From positions 34,244,282 through 34,308,281 of the forward strand of contig CM034543.1 of assembly GCA_020002185.1 (NCBI GenBank): a DNA stretch of 64,000 bases, in the 5' to 3' direction. This stretch comes from Paraescarpia echinospica. Lineage: Eukaryota > Annelida > Polychaeta > Sabellida > Siboglinidae. Below the pieces are notes generated by a model, which was not told the origin of the DNA, ran no database searches, and was given only the letters and a program-made list of their open reading frames with translations. Positions 1 through 11,480 of this stretch are shown here, in pieces; position 1 is the first letter of the stretch; every line of letters starts with the position of its first letter. Both the position numbers and the translations under genes were made by a program.

Positions 1-299
1 GAAAATCTCCCTACTCAAATGCACTTATGTCACAGCATGTGAATTTGGTAAAAATTCATTTCTCAAAAATACACTGCATTTTTCTTCGTGTGCAACGGAC
101 AGGAAGTCTAACTAGAATACGACCCCTGTAACTAGCATTACCACATGAAAAATAAAAACTGCATTACCTAAACATGTAAATGGTTTTTATTTCATGAAAA
201 TCGGACAACTACTGACAAAGTTATTAAGTTGGAAATGTTACTACCCCAGGGGTTTTCGTTGGAACGGTGAACATGAAAAATAACACAGAAAGAATAGTG

Positions 300-1170
300 T
301 CACAGTATTTCCAGGGTGTGCCCCTATTTTACCATTTTTATCATTGTTTTCACAACAGATAAGTCATTAATTGAGGTAATTACTTCAAATTTTGCATATA
401 ATATTATAGGTATTTTCACACGAGGAATTCATTTTTTGCATTTTCGTTGACCTAATTTGCATATTTCATTATCTAATTAGCGTAATATGGCTGACATATT
501 GAATCATAGACTGTAACAAGATGCAATTCATGTCATGTCATTAATTGTTTAGAGTATATTTACAGGGTATCAAAAAATGTAATATATCTTGTTTCATTAT
601 AGTTAATTTAAATCCAAATTTTTTGTCAAAATTGGTGCATCATTAGCATAATTATTACAAAATGGCGGCCATATTGAATGAGGATTCCCAATGTTTTGTC
701 AAGAAATTGTTATTTTGAGCATGTAATTAACTCAGTAATGGCGTTTACAATAGTACAGAATAAACTGTTTCATTGCTATCAATTAATTACCACAATTTGA
801 ATAATTTGTGGAGTAATTTGCATAAAATAAAATGGTGGACATATTAAATGTAGAATCCCAATTTTTGAATACATATTTTTCCAAAAGCACATCATTAATA
901 TTTGAGGCATGTTGTAAAATAGTACAGCACAAACATTTTCATTAGAACTCACTTAGTTGCCATTTACATAATTGATTAATGTAATTATCATAAAATAAAA
1001 TGGCGGACATAGTAAATTTGGTATCCTCATTCGAGTTATAAAAATTTTCAAGAGCATTATCAATTTATCATTTAACGTTTAGCGCTTCTTATCATAGTAC
1101 TACATAAAGAGTTTAATTACTATCATTAGATGTCACTTAATTCCCACTTTGCATAATTAATGTCTATACT
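300..1170. repeat. Degenerate ~172-bp tandem repeat
   Basis: A core resembling AAAATGGCGGACATATTGAA recurs near 483, 658, 829 and 999, a spacing of about 171-175 bp. Each is followed by a similar AT-rich stretch with CATAATTAAT-like motifs. At least four diverged copies are visible and earlier ones may be present from position 1. There is no coding potential. It looks like an old satellite or the tandem interior of a DNA transposon. Confidence 0.6.
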
Positions 1171-2599
1171 AGTTATACTTAGCAAAGTGAATTGCAGAAA
1201 GTGTCCTGGACCTGAGAGATACCTGCATTTAAATACACAGAGTAATACATAATTGCATCAACAACTCAAATTTTATTGCTAGTTTATGTTGTTACAATAG
1301 CTATATAAACTTAGGAATATATAATTATTAATTAATAATATATAGTTATACACACCAATAATATAATTGTGGCAATAAATGAATATTATAATAGTGGAAA
1401 TACCAATCTTAAACTGGCTAGTTATTACTACTAGTAAGCAAACAACAAATGTAATAAGTTCTTATTTTATATTTAACAGAGTAAGGTTGGAATATAAGTT
1501 TATGAATTTCAAGTTTACAATCAATTATTAAGTGTAGCCAGCGAACTGTGAATAGGGATTGCCTGTATGACAGCTAGGCGCCGAATCCGCCTAGCGGACA
1601 ACCAGCGCAACGCGGTTGTCCGCCTGGCGGATATCCAGCGGCATGCTGACGTTACCAGGCAGATGTTACTATTTTTAGCAAAGCGTCACCGTCTGCGGTG
1701 GCGTTCTCGACAAACGTGCAACTAGGTCGCACAAAATGCGATTTCCGCACTTGTAAACCTTTTTAAAATATCACATAACATATATCATCTGAACAGTCTG
1801 AAACTGACGCGTAGGTGTGTATATACACAAACTTGAATTTTAGGCGATAACATTACCAAAAATTCATGTTTATACGATAATTCGACATAACTTTCGTTTG
1901 GTTTAACGCAGAAACTTCGTGCAATGACTGCAGTGAAGACGAACACGTCTTCTAATTGGTCGAGCAGATCTCATGATGATCCAAATAGGTTTACAAGTGC
2001 GGGTTTTCAATTTGCCGCGACCTGTTTTTGCGAAAACCGTACCGTCGCGGAGCGCCGTCGGCGTGACACTTTTAGCGCGTAACATCGCTCAATCACGAAC
2101 GATAAGTTCGTCAAATAAAGGAATACTTTTAAAAACTTTATGTAAAGAACATTATCTTGCCGTTCCAGTGATATTAAATATGTAGTATTTAACGGGGACT
2201 TAATGATGTATGGGCTGCGTGACCGGTGACCTGTCGTACTTTAGCGTCAAAACTGGCCAGATCCAACTGCCGCGGCGGCCGCTGTGGTAATGCTACTGTA
2301 ACTGTCAGTATGTCACATTCCTCCATTTTGTCCTATCTAATCCACATCTCTCTGCTGTTAACAGCCGGAGTCCAGTGTCATGTTTTATTTGGTTGTTCCA
2401 CCTTTTCCGTGGTCTTCCTCTTTTTCTTTGTCCAATTAAGGAATTGAATAATTCCAATTCATTTTTAAATTGACCCAAGTCCTGCTACTGAAATATAATA
2501 AGTTATAACTATAAATGAAGTTGTGTAAATATATAAGAGTAAGTTAATTTGTGTTTACAATCAGGATGGATTCTTTAAAATGACAAAATGCATGCATTA
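1171..2599. other. No gene seen; AT-rich flank with a GC-richer island
   Basis: No exon or element boundary was recognised. The 1560-2300 part is GC-richer and contains a strong hairpin, annotated separately. The short open frames near 1.9-2.45 kb show no familiar motif and are probably chance. Confidence 0.4.
1585..1632. repeat. 19-bp inverted repeat with a 10-nt loop
   Basis: The left arm ATCCGCCTAGCGGACAACC (1585-1603) pairs with the right arm at 1614-1632 at 17 of 19 positions. The left arm also contains the near-palindrome TCCGCCTAGCGGA. It could be a structured transposon end or a transcribed hairpin; nothing in the flanks decides. Confidence 0.65.
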
Positions 2600-3045
2600 C
2601 TTGTGTTCAACACGAGTTTTTGACAAAGACAAAATCACTGCATTCAACTTGTGTTCAAACTAAGTTGTAGAACATTTCAAAGTCCCTGCATTTAACTTGT
2701 TTTCAACCTGGGTGAATTTCTGAAAATTACAAAGTTCTTGCTTTCAACCTGTGTTCAACTACAATGAATTTTTGAAAAAGACTAAGTCTCTGCTTTCAAC
2801 TTGTGTTCAACTGCTGTTGAAGTCTAAGTCCCCGCTTTCAACTTGCGTTCAACTGCGGTTGAAGTCTAAGTGCCCGCTTTCAACTTGCATTCAACTTCAT
2901 CTTCACATTCAACTTGCATTCAACTGTTGAACGCAGGTTGAACAGCAGTTGAAACCAACTTTCAACAGTTGAAATTCAACTATTCACACAGAATCAGTTG
3001 AATTTCAACTGAAACTCAGTTGAATTTCAACTGAGTTTCAACTAA
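2600..3045. repeat. TTCAAC/GTTGAA-rich palindromic repeat tract
   Basis: The motif TTCAACTTG(T/C)GTTCAACT recurs roughly every 50-60 bp from 2600 to 2900. From 2920 to 3045 it gives way to alternating GTTGAA and TTCAAC words that form many overlapping inverted repeats such as AGTTGAAATTCAACT. No coding potential was seen. Confidence 0.6.
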
Positions 3046-3048
3046 ACA

Positions 3049-3190
3049 GCTACTACACAATAGGAACTGTCACTACACCACAGGCCATGTCACTACAACA
3101 TAGGCTCTGTCACTACAGCATAAGCCTTGTCACTAGCACTTAGGCCCTGTCACTAGAGCAGAGGCCCTGTCAGTAAAACGCTAGCTCTTT
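3049..3190. repeat. 20-bp tandem repeat, about 7 copies
   Basis: The unit GTCACTACAACATAGGCTCT is repeated head to tail at 20-bp spacing with point differences. It starts immediately after the GTTGAA-rich tract, so the two may be parts of one mobile element. Confidence 0.75.
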
Positions 3191-4414
3191 TCAAAATACT
3201 GAACTCCAAAAGAAAACACTCCTGTTTATTGCAACATAACTTACATTTCCTGCAGGGTTTATAAGCCCTGTGACTAGGACATAAGCAATGTGCAGAACTG
3301 GCAACTCCAAGAGAAAGCACTTCTGTTTATTGTGATATAACATACATTTCCTGTTGATTTTATGACACCAGTCTACATATTAAATAAACACTCTGTCACT
3401 ATGAATCACTTCACCTATTAAACAGATCCACAGCTTATGCGAACTGACACATTTAATCGATCTGTTCACTTCCCTGGGGTGGATATACCCTGGCTATAAA
3501 CATGTCAATATACAGGTAATAGGACCAGACCCTAAAAGGGTGTCTAAAAGACTCTGCCTGTAAGCAACTGCACACTTGCTAGTCAGTCCTAGGAAAGTCA
3601 CTGGCAATATCAATACGTACACTTTATCTCTTCATGCTTTGGTTCATACTGTCTTCTGTGTAGAATTATTTACACAGTTGCTACATGCAGCAACAGTGTC
3701 GGACACCGACTAAAAACATATTATTTCAAAATGGCCGCATTTATTGACAATGAACAGATATATACTCAAGTGTTGTGATTAACTCCACCACGAATAATGC
3801 ACACATCTGCCACCAGAGGAGCTGAATGTCTTCTGGTCAGCTGACTTCATTGTTATCAACAATTTAACAAAAAAATGGGCCAAGAGGCCCTGAAGTCCTT
3901 TGGACTAATACATCGATATGTGACCCCGGCTGACCAAATGAGTGATAAATCAGAAAAATTGTAACATTGTTTTCTTACATTCTTGTAAAGGTTGGGTAGG
4001 GTGCTTTATTCGGTTTCAAAAATTATGACTGCTACAAAAATTGGCGAAGTTATGGAGCATTGAACATGGTAGGGGTCAAAAAGTGAAAATGAAGAAAACG
4101 GCTGTTGAAGTGTTACATTATATATGCAAACGGATTCCATGGAAATATTACATGCATGACATTCAAATGGGGCACACAGTATGTATGTTATGTTGCAATG
4201 ATACACTGGAAGTACAAATGTGCTACTACAAAAACTGATCACGTTATGCCAGATTATGTCTTTATGTGTAAAACTAAGAGGACATATTGATAATGTTATA
4301 AATGATGACTTAAAAACAGCCCCACAGAACTAATTATAGTTATTGTTAAGATGTTAAACTAGTTCTATTATCTGACATTGTGCCAACAGATTGGTGTATT
4401 GGGATAATTAAGCC
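3191..4414. other. No gene seen
   Basis: AT-rich DNA. The two overlapping short open frames near 4.04-4.29 kb have no recognisable domain or splice-site support. A sequence resembling CTCCAAAAGAAAACACTCCTGTTTATTG occurs twice, near 3206 and 3306, so a diverged roughly 100-bp duplication is likely. Confidence 0.4.
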
Positions 4415-5594
4415 TGTCACAAAGTGGTTTGTATAGAATTTAATCAGGCTTTAGAACAGTGGTTTCGTTTACAAAGTATTGTATATGGGATGGTGCTGCC
4501 ATCTCTGGGATGTATTGTCGCGGGGTTATACGCTGGTGCCCTCTGGCGATTAAGGCGTGTAACGTTTTAACTGCCGACGAGTCAGATTTAATTAATTTCT
4601 TTTGTAGCGTACACCACTAATTCTACGGTTAGATATACCAAATTTGGTACCTGTAGAAATTATTTAACATGACTGGTAATATGGTGACCTGTCAAACTAC
4701 TTATGTTGTGGTTATAAGAAGATTATATTATGAACTTATAAAAGTTGTTTACAGAAATGTAGGTGTGAAAAACACTAGGGTCACACCTAGCTTATGAACA
4801 GAGTGCGAGTTTTATTAAAATTATGGATTAATTCATGAGAGTTGGAATGTACGATGAATACTGTGGTATCCGGCTCGATACAGGGAATCCAGTGATATTA
4901 ATTATGTAAGTAATTCACGTAAGTTAAAGATTGAATGAGCACTTATATAGCCAAACGTATAGCTCGCAAAATCTATTTTGAACTCAACGAGTTGAATGGA
5001 TTGCTTCGAAGTGTGAAAGGTTTCGGGAGCCGGTTTTTGAAGCGACTTTAATTTGTATTAAGTGTTGTAATTGGTCAGACTAACTTCCGGCTATCAAGCT
5101 ATATAAGGACAGGACGGCCATTCGAGGCTAGACGAACATTTGAGCAGAAGAAAGTGTTGCACTCTCGTTTCCAGGAATTGGGCTGAAACGTGTGTCCGCC
5201 CAACGCCTGTGGTAAAAAACTTCTACGATTTCAACAGTACTGATTAGTTGTGAGACGCTGCACTTCTCACGCGTTGAAGAAGACTGAGCGATAACCGACT
5301 GCAGTTCCGTTTTGACGTGATCTTCGAATGCGAGGCCACCACCGTTTCGTCTGCTAGCTGTCGTAACACAGACTCCGTGACAGACCTTCTCAACATCGCC
5401 GACGTCGTGACATCGTCTCCGTGTTGTTGCCTGGTGTTTCGCGTGGGATCGGCAAGACAAATCTACCGTCTACTTTATCGCGCCCGAGACGCCTGCTTTC
5501 GTCTACGTGAATTCATTCGCCGAACGCCGAGCGACTTTCGTCCTGACATCTCGCCGAACGCAACCGAGGCGAACGTTGACATTCGCACATCACG
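4415..5594 (+). mobile_element. LTR-like interspersed repeat, copy A
   Basis: A block of about 1.18 kb is repeated in the same orientation at 27828-28979 with only a few percent difference. Both copies start TGTCACAAAGTGG and end near CGCACATCA, that is TG...CA. A TATA-like CTATATAAGG lies at about 5099-5108, followed by a GC-rich leader-like stretch. This looks like a solo LTR or the promoter part of a retroelement. No target duplication was found around either copy and no coding region is attached, so the class is uncertain. Open frames in the GC-rich half appear on both strands and are not conserved between copies. Confidence 0.55.
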
Positions 5595-6707
5595 AGACGT
5601 CATTGGTTGCAGTTCATAGACTTTACAACGGTGTATACCCGTCTTCATGTAAGGGACCAGCTGTTTAAATTGTCTCCCATGTAATTTCGTATTTGGATGC
5701 ATACTCGTCGAGTACAATGTATGGTGTTATAGATATAATGTCATAGCAGAGTAACGGTTGGCCAACTATCAGTTGGCCAACTATCAGTTGGCTTCTCGTA
5801 CATACATATCTGATGTCATGTTATGTCTCTTGTTCACTCCGAATCCTAGTGCACCTGAACCTATAACTTGCTATGTCAAATCGGGTACCGCCAACTTATT
5901 AATTTATTAATACTTACACTCGATTTTGTGACAAAGCCTATATATACAAACATAGCAGCATACATTGGGACAGTGTGACTGCTGCCTGGCTAAACGGATG
6001 CAATGGTGCTTTGAAGTTAGTTCTTCTGCCAACTATCCTTTTTATACAAGCCTATATGTTTAGTGGCTGCCAGCACACTACTGAGCCTAAACTACCATGC
6101 AGGTGTGAAAAACGTAATTAACTGTCCACCAAGCAGTAGCAGAGCAGTTTTATAATAATAATAATCCACAAGTTAAGTGGCAGTGATCTTCCTTTTATCA
6201 TTCATGTGATGTTTATTGTGAGCATGGCGGACAAATGGTTATCATACGTAGACAGGTACAGAAAGAAACAGATTTTTTCTATAAAAAGAACACGTTTGCC
6301 TATCAATGGCATGTATTTCCTATTGTTGCCGTTTCTGCCGGGCAAAAACAGTTTCTGCCTGGCATAAATCAAACAACCCTGTAGGTAATTATTAATCAAA
6401 TGTTTTTTGGTGAATCATAGTTACAGATCATTAACGGTTATGATGGAAATAAAATGTTGACCTGTTTACTGTTCACTTATTGCACCACGTCTTGCATTTA
6501 GAGGAATAATTATAACGGAAAATAAAATGTTGTTTTTAAATACATGCATTGATGAGAAACTGGGAATTACTTTTCTGTGGCCTAAGAATAACTAATTTCA
6601 CAAACTTCCTGCTTATATAAAACAACTGCATAAAATAGATATCCATGCAAGACAAAGACTCCACATGTGACAGATGTTTTGGGAAGGGGAATAGTGTTCT
6701 GTTTCTG
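5595..6707. other. No gene seen
   Basis: AT-rich non-coding sequence. A short direct repeat, CCAACTATCAGTTGG with an internal inverted repeat, occurs twice at about 5761-5791. Nothing else is supportable. Confidence 0.4.
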
Positions 6708-7145
6708 GCACAATACACAAAATCTACTGTTAGGGGATAGTCTCAAAGGCCCTTCTCAAAACCACATCACTAGATAGTGTAAACATTTTGCATTGGGGGG
6801 GGCTGTGTCAGCCTTCTTCTCACGTGATTTAGAGTTACCACAAGGAGAAAACTTGTCTCCTTTATTTGCTATTTACCTGAATGATTTTGAACACTGTTAG
6901 TCATAATTATAAGGGACTTGACATGGCAGCTGGTGAAATTTACAACCTTAGTGATGCTGATGTAGACATTTTCTTGCAAATGTATGTTCTACTATATGCT
7001 GATGATACTAGAATAATTCAATCAAATACAGATTTATTGTGTATAGCGGAACTATGTCAACTCTTCTAATGGTTGACATTTGGTTGTTTCAGGATGACCC
7101 CTTAGAATGTAGGCACAACTGTCCAGGGGTCTAGTGGGCCCACTG
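6708..7145 (+). mobile_element. Reverse-transcriptase fragment repeat, copy 1
   Basis: This block matches 43727-44167 closely. It contains the end of an RT palm domain, with a proline-glutamine-glycine-like segment, a tyrosine-leucine-asparagine-aspartate segment and the catalytic motif YADDT. In this copy the frame is interrupted near 6895. After YADDT the frame runs into a stop and the sequence leaves coding. It is a truncated non-LTR element that has spread as a short repeat. Confidence 0.65.
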
Positions 7146-7468
7146 ATCTGTATTTATAATTGGATAGCCAATGGGCACCTCTTATCACTGGGCTGGTTGA
7201 GGGGAGAAGAAGTTAGATGTGGCCATCTTGAGTGAGACGACTAATGACCAGTCCTACTGCTGCACTCATACAACTTGGCTGTGTTTCTGGTTGTCCTGTA
7301 CAGATAACCAGAGAAAATGCCATGTTGTGCATTCGGATGTTCAAATCGAACATACTAGTAATAGTGTGATTTGAGCAGTTGGAGTTGGTACACGGAACCT
7401 GCAAAGGTGTTATTTTACTTCTATACATAATGTAAACTAAGTATAGGTATGATGCCATTACTATTCCA

Positions 7469-7990
7469 GAAGGGACTATAGGTGGTGGTGGTGTTGCTTT
7501 GTTATGTCACTAATGTTTTGGTTTCTTTCCAGATACAATTAGGTGGTGATGGTGGTTAGGGTGAAGGGACTATAGCTGGTGGTGGTGTTGCTTTGTTGTG
7601 TCACTAATGTTTTGATTTCTTTCCAGCTACAATTAAGTGGTGATAAGGGTGAAGGGACTATAGGAGGTTATGATGTTGCTTTATTATGTCACTAATGTTT
7701 TGATTTCTTTCCAGATACAATTAAGTGGTGATCAGGGTGAAGGGACTATAGGGGGTTATGATGTTGCTTTATTATGTCACTAATGTTTTGATTTCTTTCC
7801 AGCTACAATTATGTGGTGATCAGGGTGAAGGGACTATAGGTTATGGTGTTGCTTTATTATGTCACTAATGTTTTGGTTTCTTTCCAGATACAATTAAGTG
7901 GTGATGATGGTTGGAGTGAAGGGACTAGACAGTGATGATGTTACTTTGTTATGTCACTAATGGTATGATTTCCAGACACAATTGTTGCAC
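7469..7990. repeat. 88-94-bp tandem repeat, about 6 copies
   Basis: GAAGGGACTATA recurs at about 7469, 7563, 7651, 7739, 7827 and 7918. Each unit carries TATGTCACTAATGTTTTGAT followed by TTTCTTTCCAG and then a GTGGTGAT-rich stretch. The pyrimidine-rich CCAG word in every unit resembles a 3' splice site on the plus strand. No exon is evident downstream. Confidence 0.75.
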
Positions 7991-8920
7991 ACTTAACACA
8001 CCAACAAGCCATATTCTTTCACATTTTTGCAAAGTTTATAGAGTATTATTAATATAGTCACATAGCTTAGAAACATTCCTAAATACTGTGTAACACCACT
8101 AGACATTTCAAACGTTTATTTCGTTAACAATTATTATTTTTGGCCTAGTTATTAATTCCTTTAGATTACAACTAATATCACGCTAAGCCAAATGTTTGTG
8201 GGTAATCTGTAAAGTTTGACATTTCCTCATAAAATAACTCCGTATGAGTGAGCAAATTCCTTCAGTGTTATTTCATTTCTAACAAATGTTTATAAAGTAT
8301 ACCTATATTTCATATTTTAAAGATTATCTGCCCCAAAAGTGTGACAGAATATGGCACCATGTACAATCTCGACATACATATTGCAACACATATGGTGGCA
8401 GATTACTGTTACCTTCTCGTTGGTTTCTACCGTGGATCGCAACAATAATTTATATTGCTATTGTGTGAACTAAGAACAGTAACACAACTCTCTGGCTCTG
8501 CTGTGCTGTCTCTAGGATATAAATAATAAACATGTATTATGTGGATATGTGCTAACACATATTTTTTGTTTTCAGTTGCATGCTGGTGCATAGTCAGGCG
8601 AGGGCATGGCGACACACATTCATGTGTAGCTGTCGTTGATCCTTACAGATATTAATTGCCACTTCTGAACGTGTTGAATTTAATTGACTCTGAAGAAGTA
8701 CTAACATCTACTGTCCTTTAAATCACCTGATTACAAGAGTATACTAGGGAAACGTTTTATGACTTTATTACCAAGACTGATCTGTCTACTCTGACCCCCT
8801 AGCAATGTAGGGAGTGCCCCATTCACTAAGCTAATGGGGTCGGTTGCCTCAATAAAACTTTCCATACATCCGGCCGTAACTTCATCTTCGAAAACAATGT
8901 TACGTCTTCGCATCGACGTC
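7991..8920. other. No gene seen
   Basis: AT-rich, with stops in all frames apart from short chance frames. No repeat boundary was recognised. Confidence 0.4.
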
Positions 8921-8924
8921 GAAT

Positions 8925-9110
8925 GGACTCGATATCGAAGTATAGGTACCGACAAAGTATCGAAATATCGAAGGTATCGAAATATCGACGTATCAAAATA
9001 TCGAAGGTATTGAACTGTGGCCGTTCGATACCAAAATATCGAAGTATCGCGATAACACGAAGTATCGGTATCGAACTTTCACAAGTATCGCGATACTTCG
9101 ATATATCGAA
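8925..9110. repeat. TATCGA-rich simple repeat
   Basis: A tract built of words such as GTATCGAAATATCGAAG, with TATCGA or ATCGAT palindromes every 8-12 bp. An open frame across it is of low complexity and is not taken as a gene. It is CpG-containing, unlike the AT-only flanks. Confidence 0.65.
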
Positions 9111-9206
9111 CCAGCACTAGAACAAGTATAATTGCTTTATTTAAGTTTGAAATAGTTATTGCTAGAATAATTATTCGATATCTGTTGAACTACATAGTAC
9201 TTACCT

Positions 9207-9639
9207 ACTAGATATTGGTCGAATCAACGAATCTGCACTCAAATCATACAATGACAACAGACCGACTTCCAAGTTCCAACACCGCCCTGTTGCCCGTGGT
9301 GTTGGTGCATACCGTTTTGAAGTCGTCATAGACATAGTCGGTAATGCAGGCATCTGTAAGGTCTGTCATACGGTGCTGTACGGCAGCTATCTCCCTACAG
9401 CACAGCGACTCGATGTGCGTCCACATTGGCACGCAGTGTCCACACAAACACCATGCGAAATTATTAAGTCGCGTAACGTCTTCGTCGTCGATAGACCAAC
9501 TGTCACTGTCCGACTCCCACAACTGACCCAGGGCCGGACATATCAGACCGTGGATCGCACACTGGTGACTGGGTGAAACCCGTATGGCACAGGCCGTTTG
9601 TGTGTGTCTACCGTACCAACCGTAATTTCCGAGTGACAA
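9207..9639 (-). pseudogene. P2X7 C-terminal-tail-like cysteine-rich fragment
   Basis: The minus-strand frame from 9639 to 9244 encodes 131 residues. From about residue 60 it reads as the cysteine-rich cytoplasmic tail motif of P2X7 receptors: WCxCGxC, a proline/methionine-containing spacer, LCCxEI, then a spaced CIT and a VCxN. In vertebrates this tail anchors P2X7 at the membrane. In many invertebrates the same domain occurs without the channel, in expanded gene families. The fragment starts with an acidic serine-rich linker. The frame closes at 9244, and GTAAGT follows at about 9200 as a possible donor. No channel exons are nearby. A LINE 3' end starts only about 100 bp to the right on the other strand. 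A decayed exon of an expanded family is the likeliest reading. Confidence 0.5.
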
Positions 9640-9739
9640 GTCAAACTAGAGTCTTCATCTGTGTATCCATTTTCTCCAAAGTGATACGGAAATATTAAAA
9701 ATCACTTTTAATAACTCGTCGAGCTACCAAAATCCTTCG

Positions 9740-10575
9740 ACATCTTTGACTTTGCTGGAGTATGCCAGTACTGTATGGGACCCTTTCACTGCAACCAACA
9801 TCAAGGCACTAGAGAAACTACAAAGACGGGCAGCCAGATGGGTGAAACGAGACTACCGAAAAACAGCAAGTGTGGACACCATGTTACAAAAACTGCGATG
9901 GCCAAATCTTGAACAGCGGAGAAAGAAAACACGACTCAACACCTTCTATAAGTTCCACCACGGACTCATACACATCGAGTCAAAGCACAGACCAACACCA
10001 GCTGAACACCCAAGAAGAAACACCCGATACACCAATGATCTCACCTATAACATCCCATATCACCGGACAGCCTACAGACAGAAGACATTCTTCCCAAGAA
10101 CCATACCAGAGTGGAACAGCCTTCCTCATGAAATCACCAAAGCTCCTGCTCCTGCCTCCTTTGAGACCGGGGTCTGCACTCTCCTCAAATTCTGATGTGT
10201 TATCGGAAGTGGGTAAATGAAAGCTGGAGCTGTGCCGGTCGGGGTTTAACCCCGGTGACCGCTACGGCAGCCGGATTGGTCTGGCCGGATACTCCAAGTA
10301 GTTGACACATCACCCACTTTTCCCCACTTCTCTTGTTATGACTCGGGGCCTTTTTACATACTGTTTTTATACATATTTAAAAAAACTAACTTATTCTTTT
10401 ATAAATTTATATTTTAAATGTATTTAATAATTTATTTATCTTTTAATCCCTAGCGCATGAACTATTATTTTATTAAGCACAGCAGCCCCCCAAAGTGCAG
10501 CAAAATCTCCGAGCAGACTCGATCTGCTCAACGGATGGTGGCTGCCTAACATAAAGAAGAACAACAACAAATGAA
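9740..10575 (+). mobile_element. 5'-truncated LINE: RT C-terminus plus 3' UTR
   Basis: The frame from 9746 to 10195 gives the C-terminal part of a CR1/Jockey-type ORF2: LEYASTVWDP, then a KLQRRAARWV-like segment, and near the end FFPRTIPEWNSLP before the stop. The upstream RT is missing, as expected of 5' truncation. About 380 bp of 3' UTR follow, ending in an ACATAAAGAAGAACAACAAC-like tail at about 10548-10573. The ORF part is uninterrupted, so the insertion may be fairly young. Confidence 0.8.
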
Positions 10576-11060
10576 AAATAGTCCCGGTATGCGCGCACAT
10601 CCAATATTCTGACCTTTGTTTTGAAAGCCCCGCCCCCTTCTGGCAGCGAAAATCTTCGTTCGGGAAATGCGACGTTAACAATGTTTTCATTGGTTATAAA
10701 TCGTTGCCATTTAATTTCACCTTTTTATTTCGAACGCGTATACAACTTCTTTGTTGACCTATAGAACACCTATCATGTATAATAGGGCACCATATCTTTG
10801 TTTTCGCACAGAAATGTCGACTAATGAAGTAAACCGAAAAAAAACGAAATTTAACATTGATTAGATAGGAGTAAATCAAACCACTCGCTTGGAACAAAGA
10901 TGGCGATACGCAGTGCTCTATAGCGACGTTTTAGGCATCGAACAAAATCGTTTTTTCAGTTTGTCTTATAAATGAGTACGTTTCTGTTACCATGAATGTA
11001 TACTTATAGAGTATATATTTAAATATGTAGCACGAAACAACTGCATTTCATTTCCCCTTT
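10576..11060. other. No gene seen
   Basis: Mixed-composition non-coding DNA with short overlapping frames on the minus strand that lack domain signals. Confidence 0.35.
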
Positions 11061-11480
11061 AAGCGTTTTGGAAAAAATAGGCAAAATGTGAAAATTTACC
11101 AGTTTTGGGGTCCTTTTTTGGGGGGGTCATTAGGTGCCCTTAGAATGAATCAATCAAATACAGATTTCTTGTGTACAGTGACACTACCACATGAAATGTA
11201 TATACAAAATTAGAGAAACAGTTGCTGAACAGTTTTTGAAAAAATAGGCAAAATGTTACATTTTTACCAGTTTTGGGGTCTTTGGAGCCCTTAGAATGAT
11301 TCAATCAAATACAGATTCGTCGTGCATAGTGGCAGTGCCCTAAGATATGTCTATACAAAATTAGAGAAAAAGTTGCTGAACGGTTTCTGAGATACGGCAG
11401 CTAACGGCGGACGGCGGACGGCGGACGCAGAGTGATGGCAATAGTCCCTTGGACCTTCGGCCAAAGAACTAAAAAGCGGA
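11061..11480 (+). repeat. Interspersed repeat, two tandem ~170-bp units
   Basis: Units at about 11061-11231 and 11232-11480 share TTTTGAAAAAATAGGCAAAA, ACCAGTTTTGGGGTC, GATTCAATCAAATACAG and AAATTAGAGAAA. The second unit ends with a GGACGGCGGACGGCGGACG run and AGTGATGGCAATAGTCC. A closely related copy lies at 44560-44885. It is non-coding and probably the interior or end of a widespread non-autonomous element. Confidence 0.7.

Noticed and set aside
5128..5717. Overlapping 80-110-residue frames on both strands as a gene
   Set aside because: They lie in the GC-rich half of the LTR-like repeat. The second copy at 28.5-29.0 kb has indels that break the frames, so coding is not conserved.
8923..9120. 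65-residue serine/tyrosine-rich protein
   Set aside because: It is the translation of the TATCGA simple repeat.
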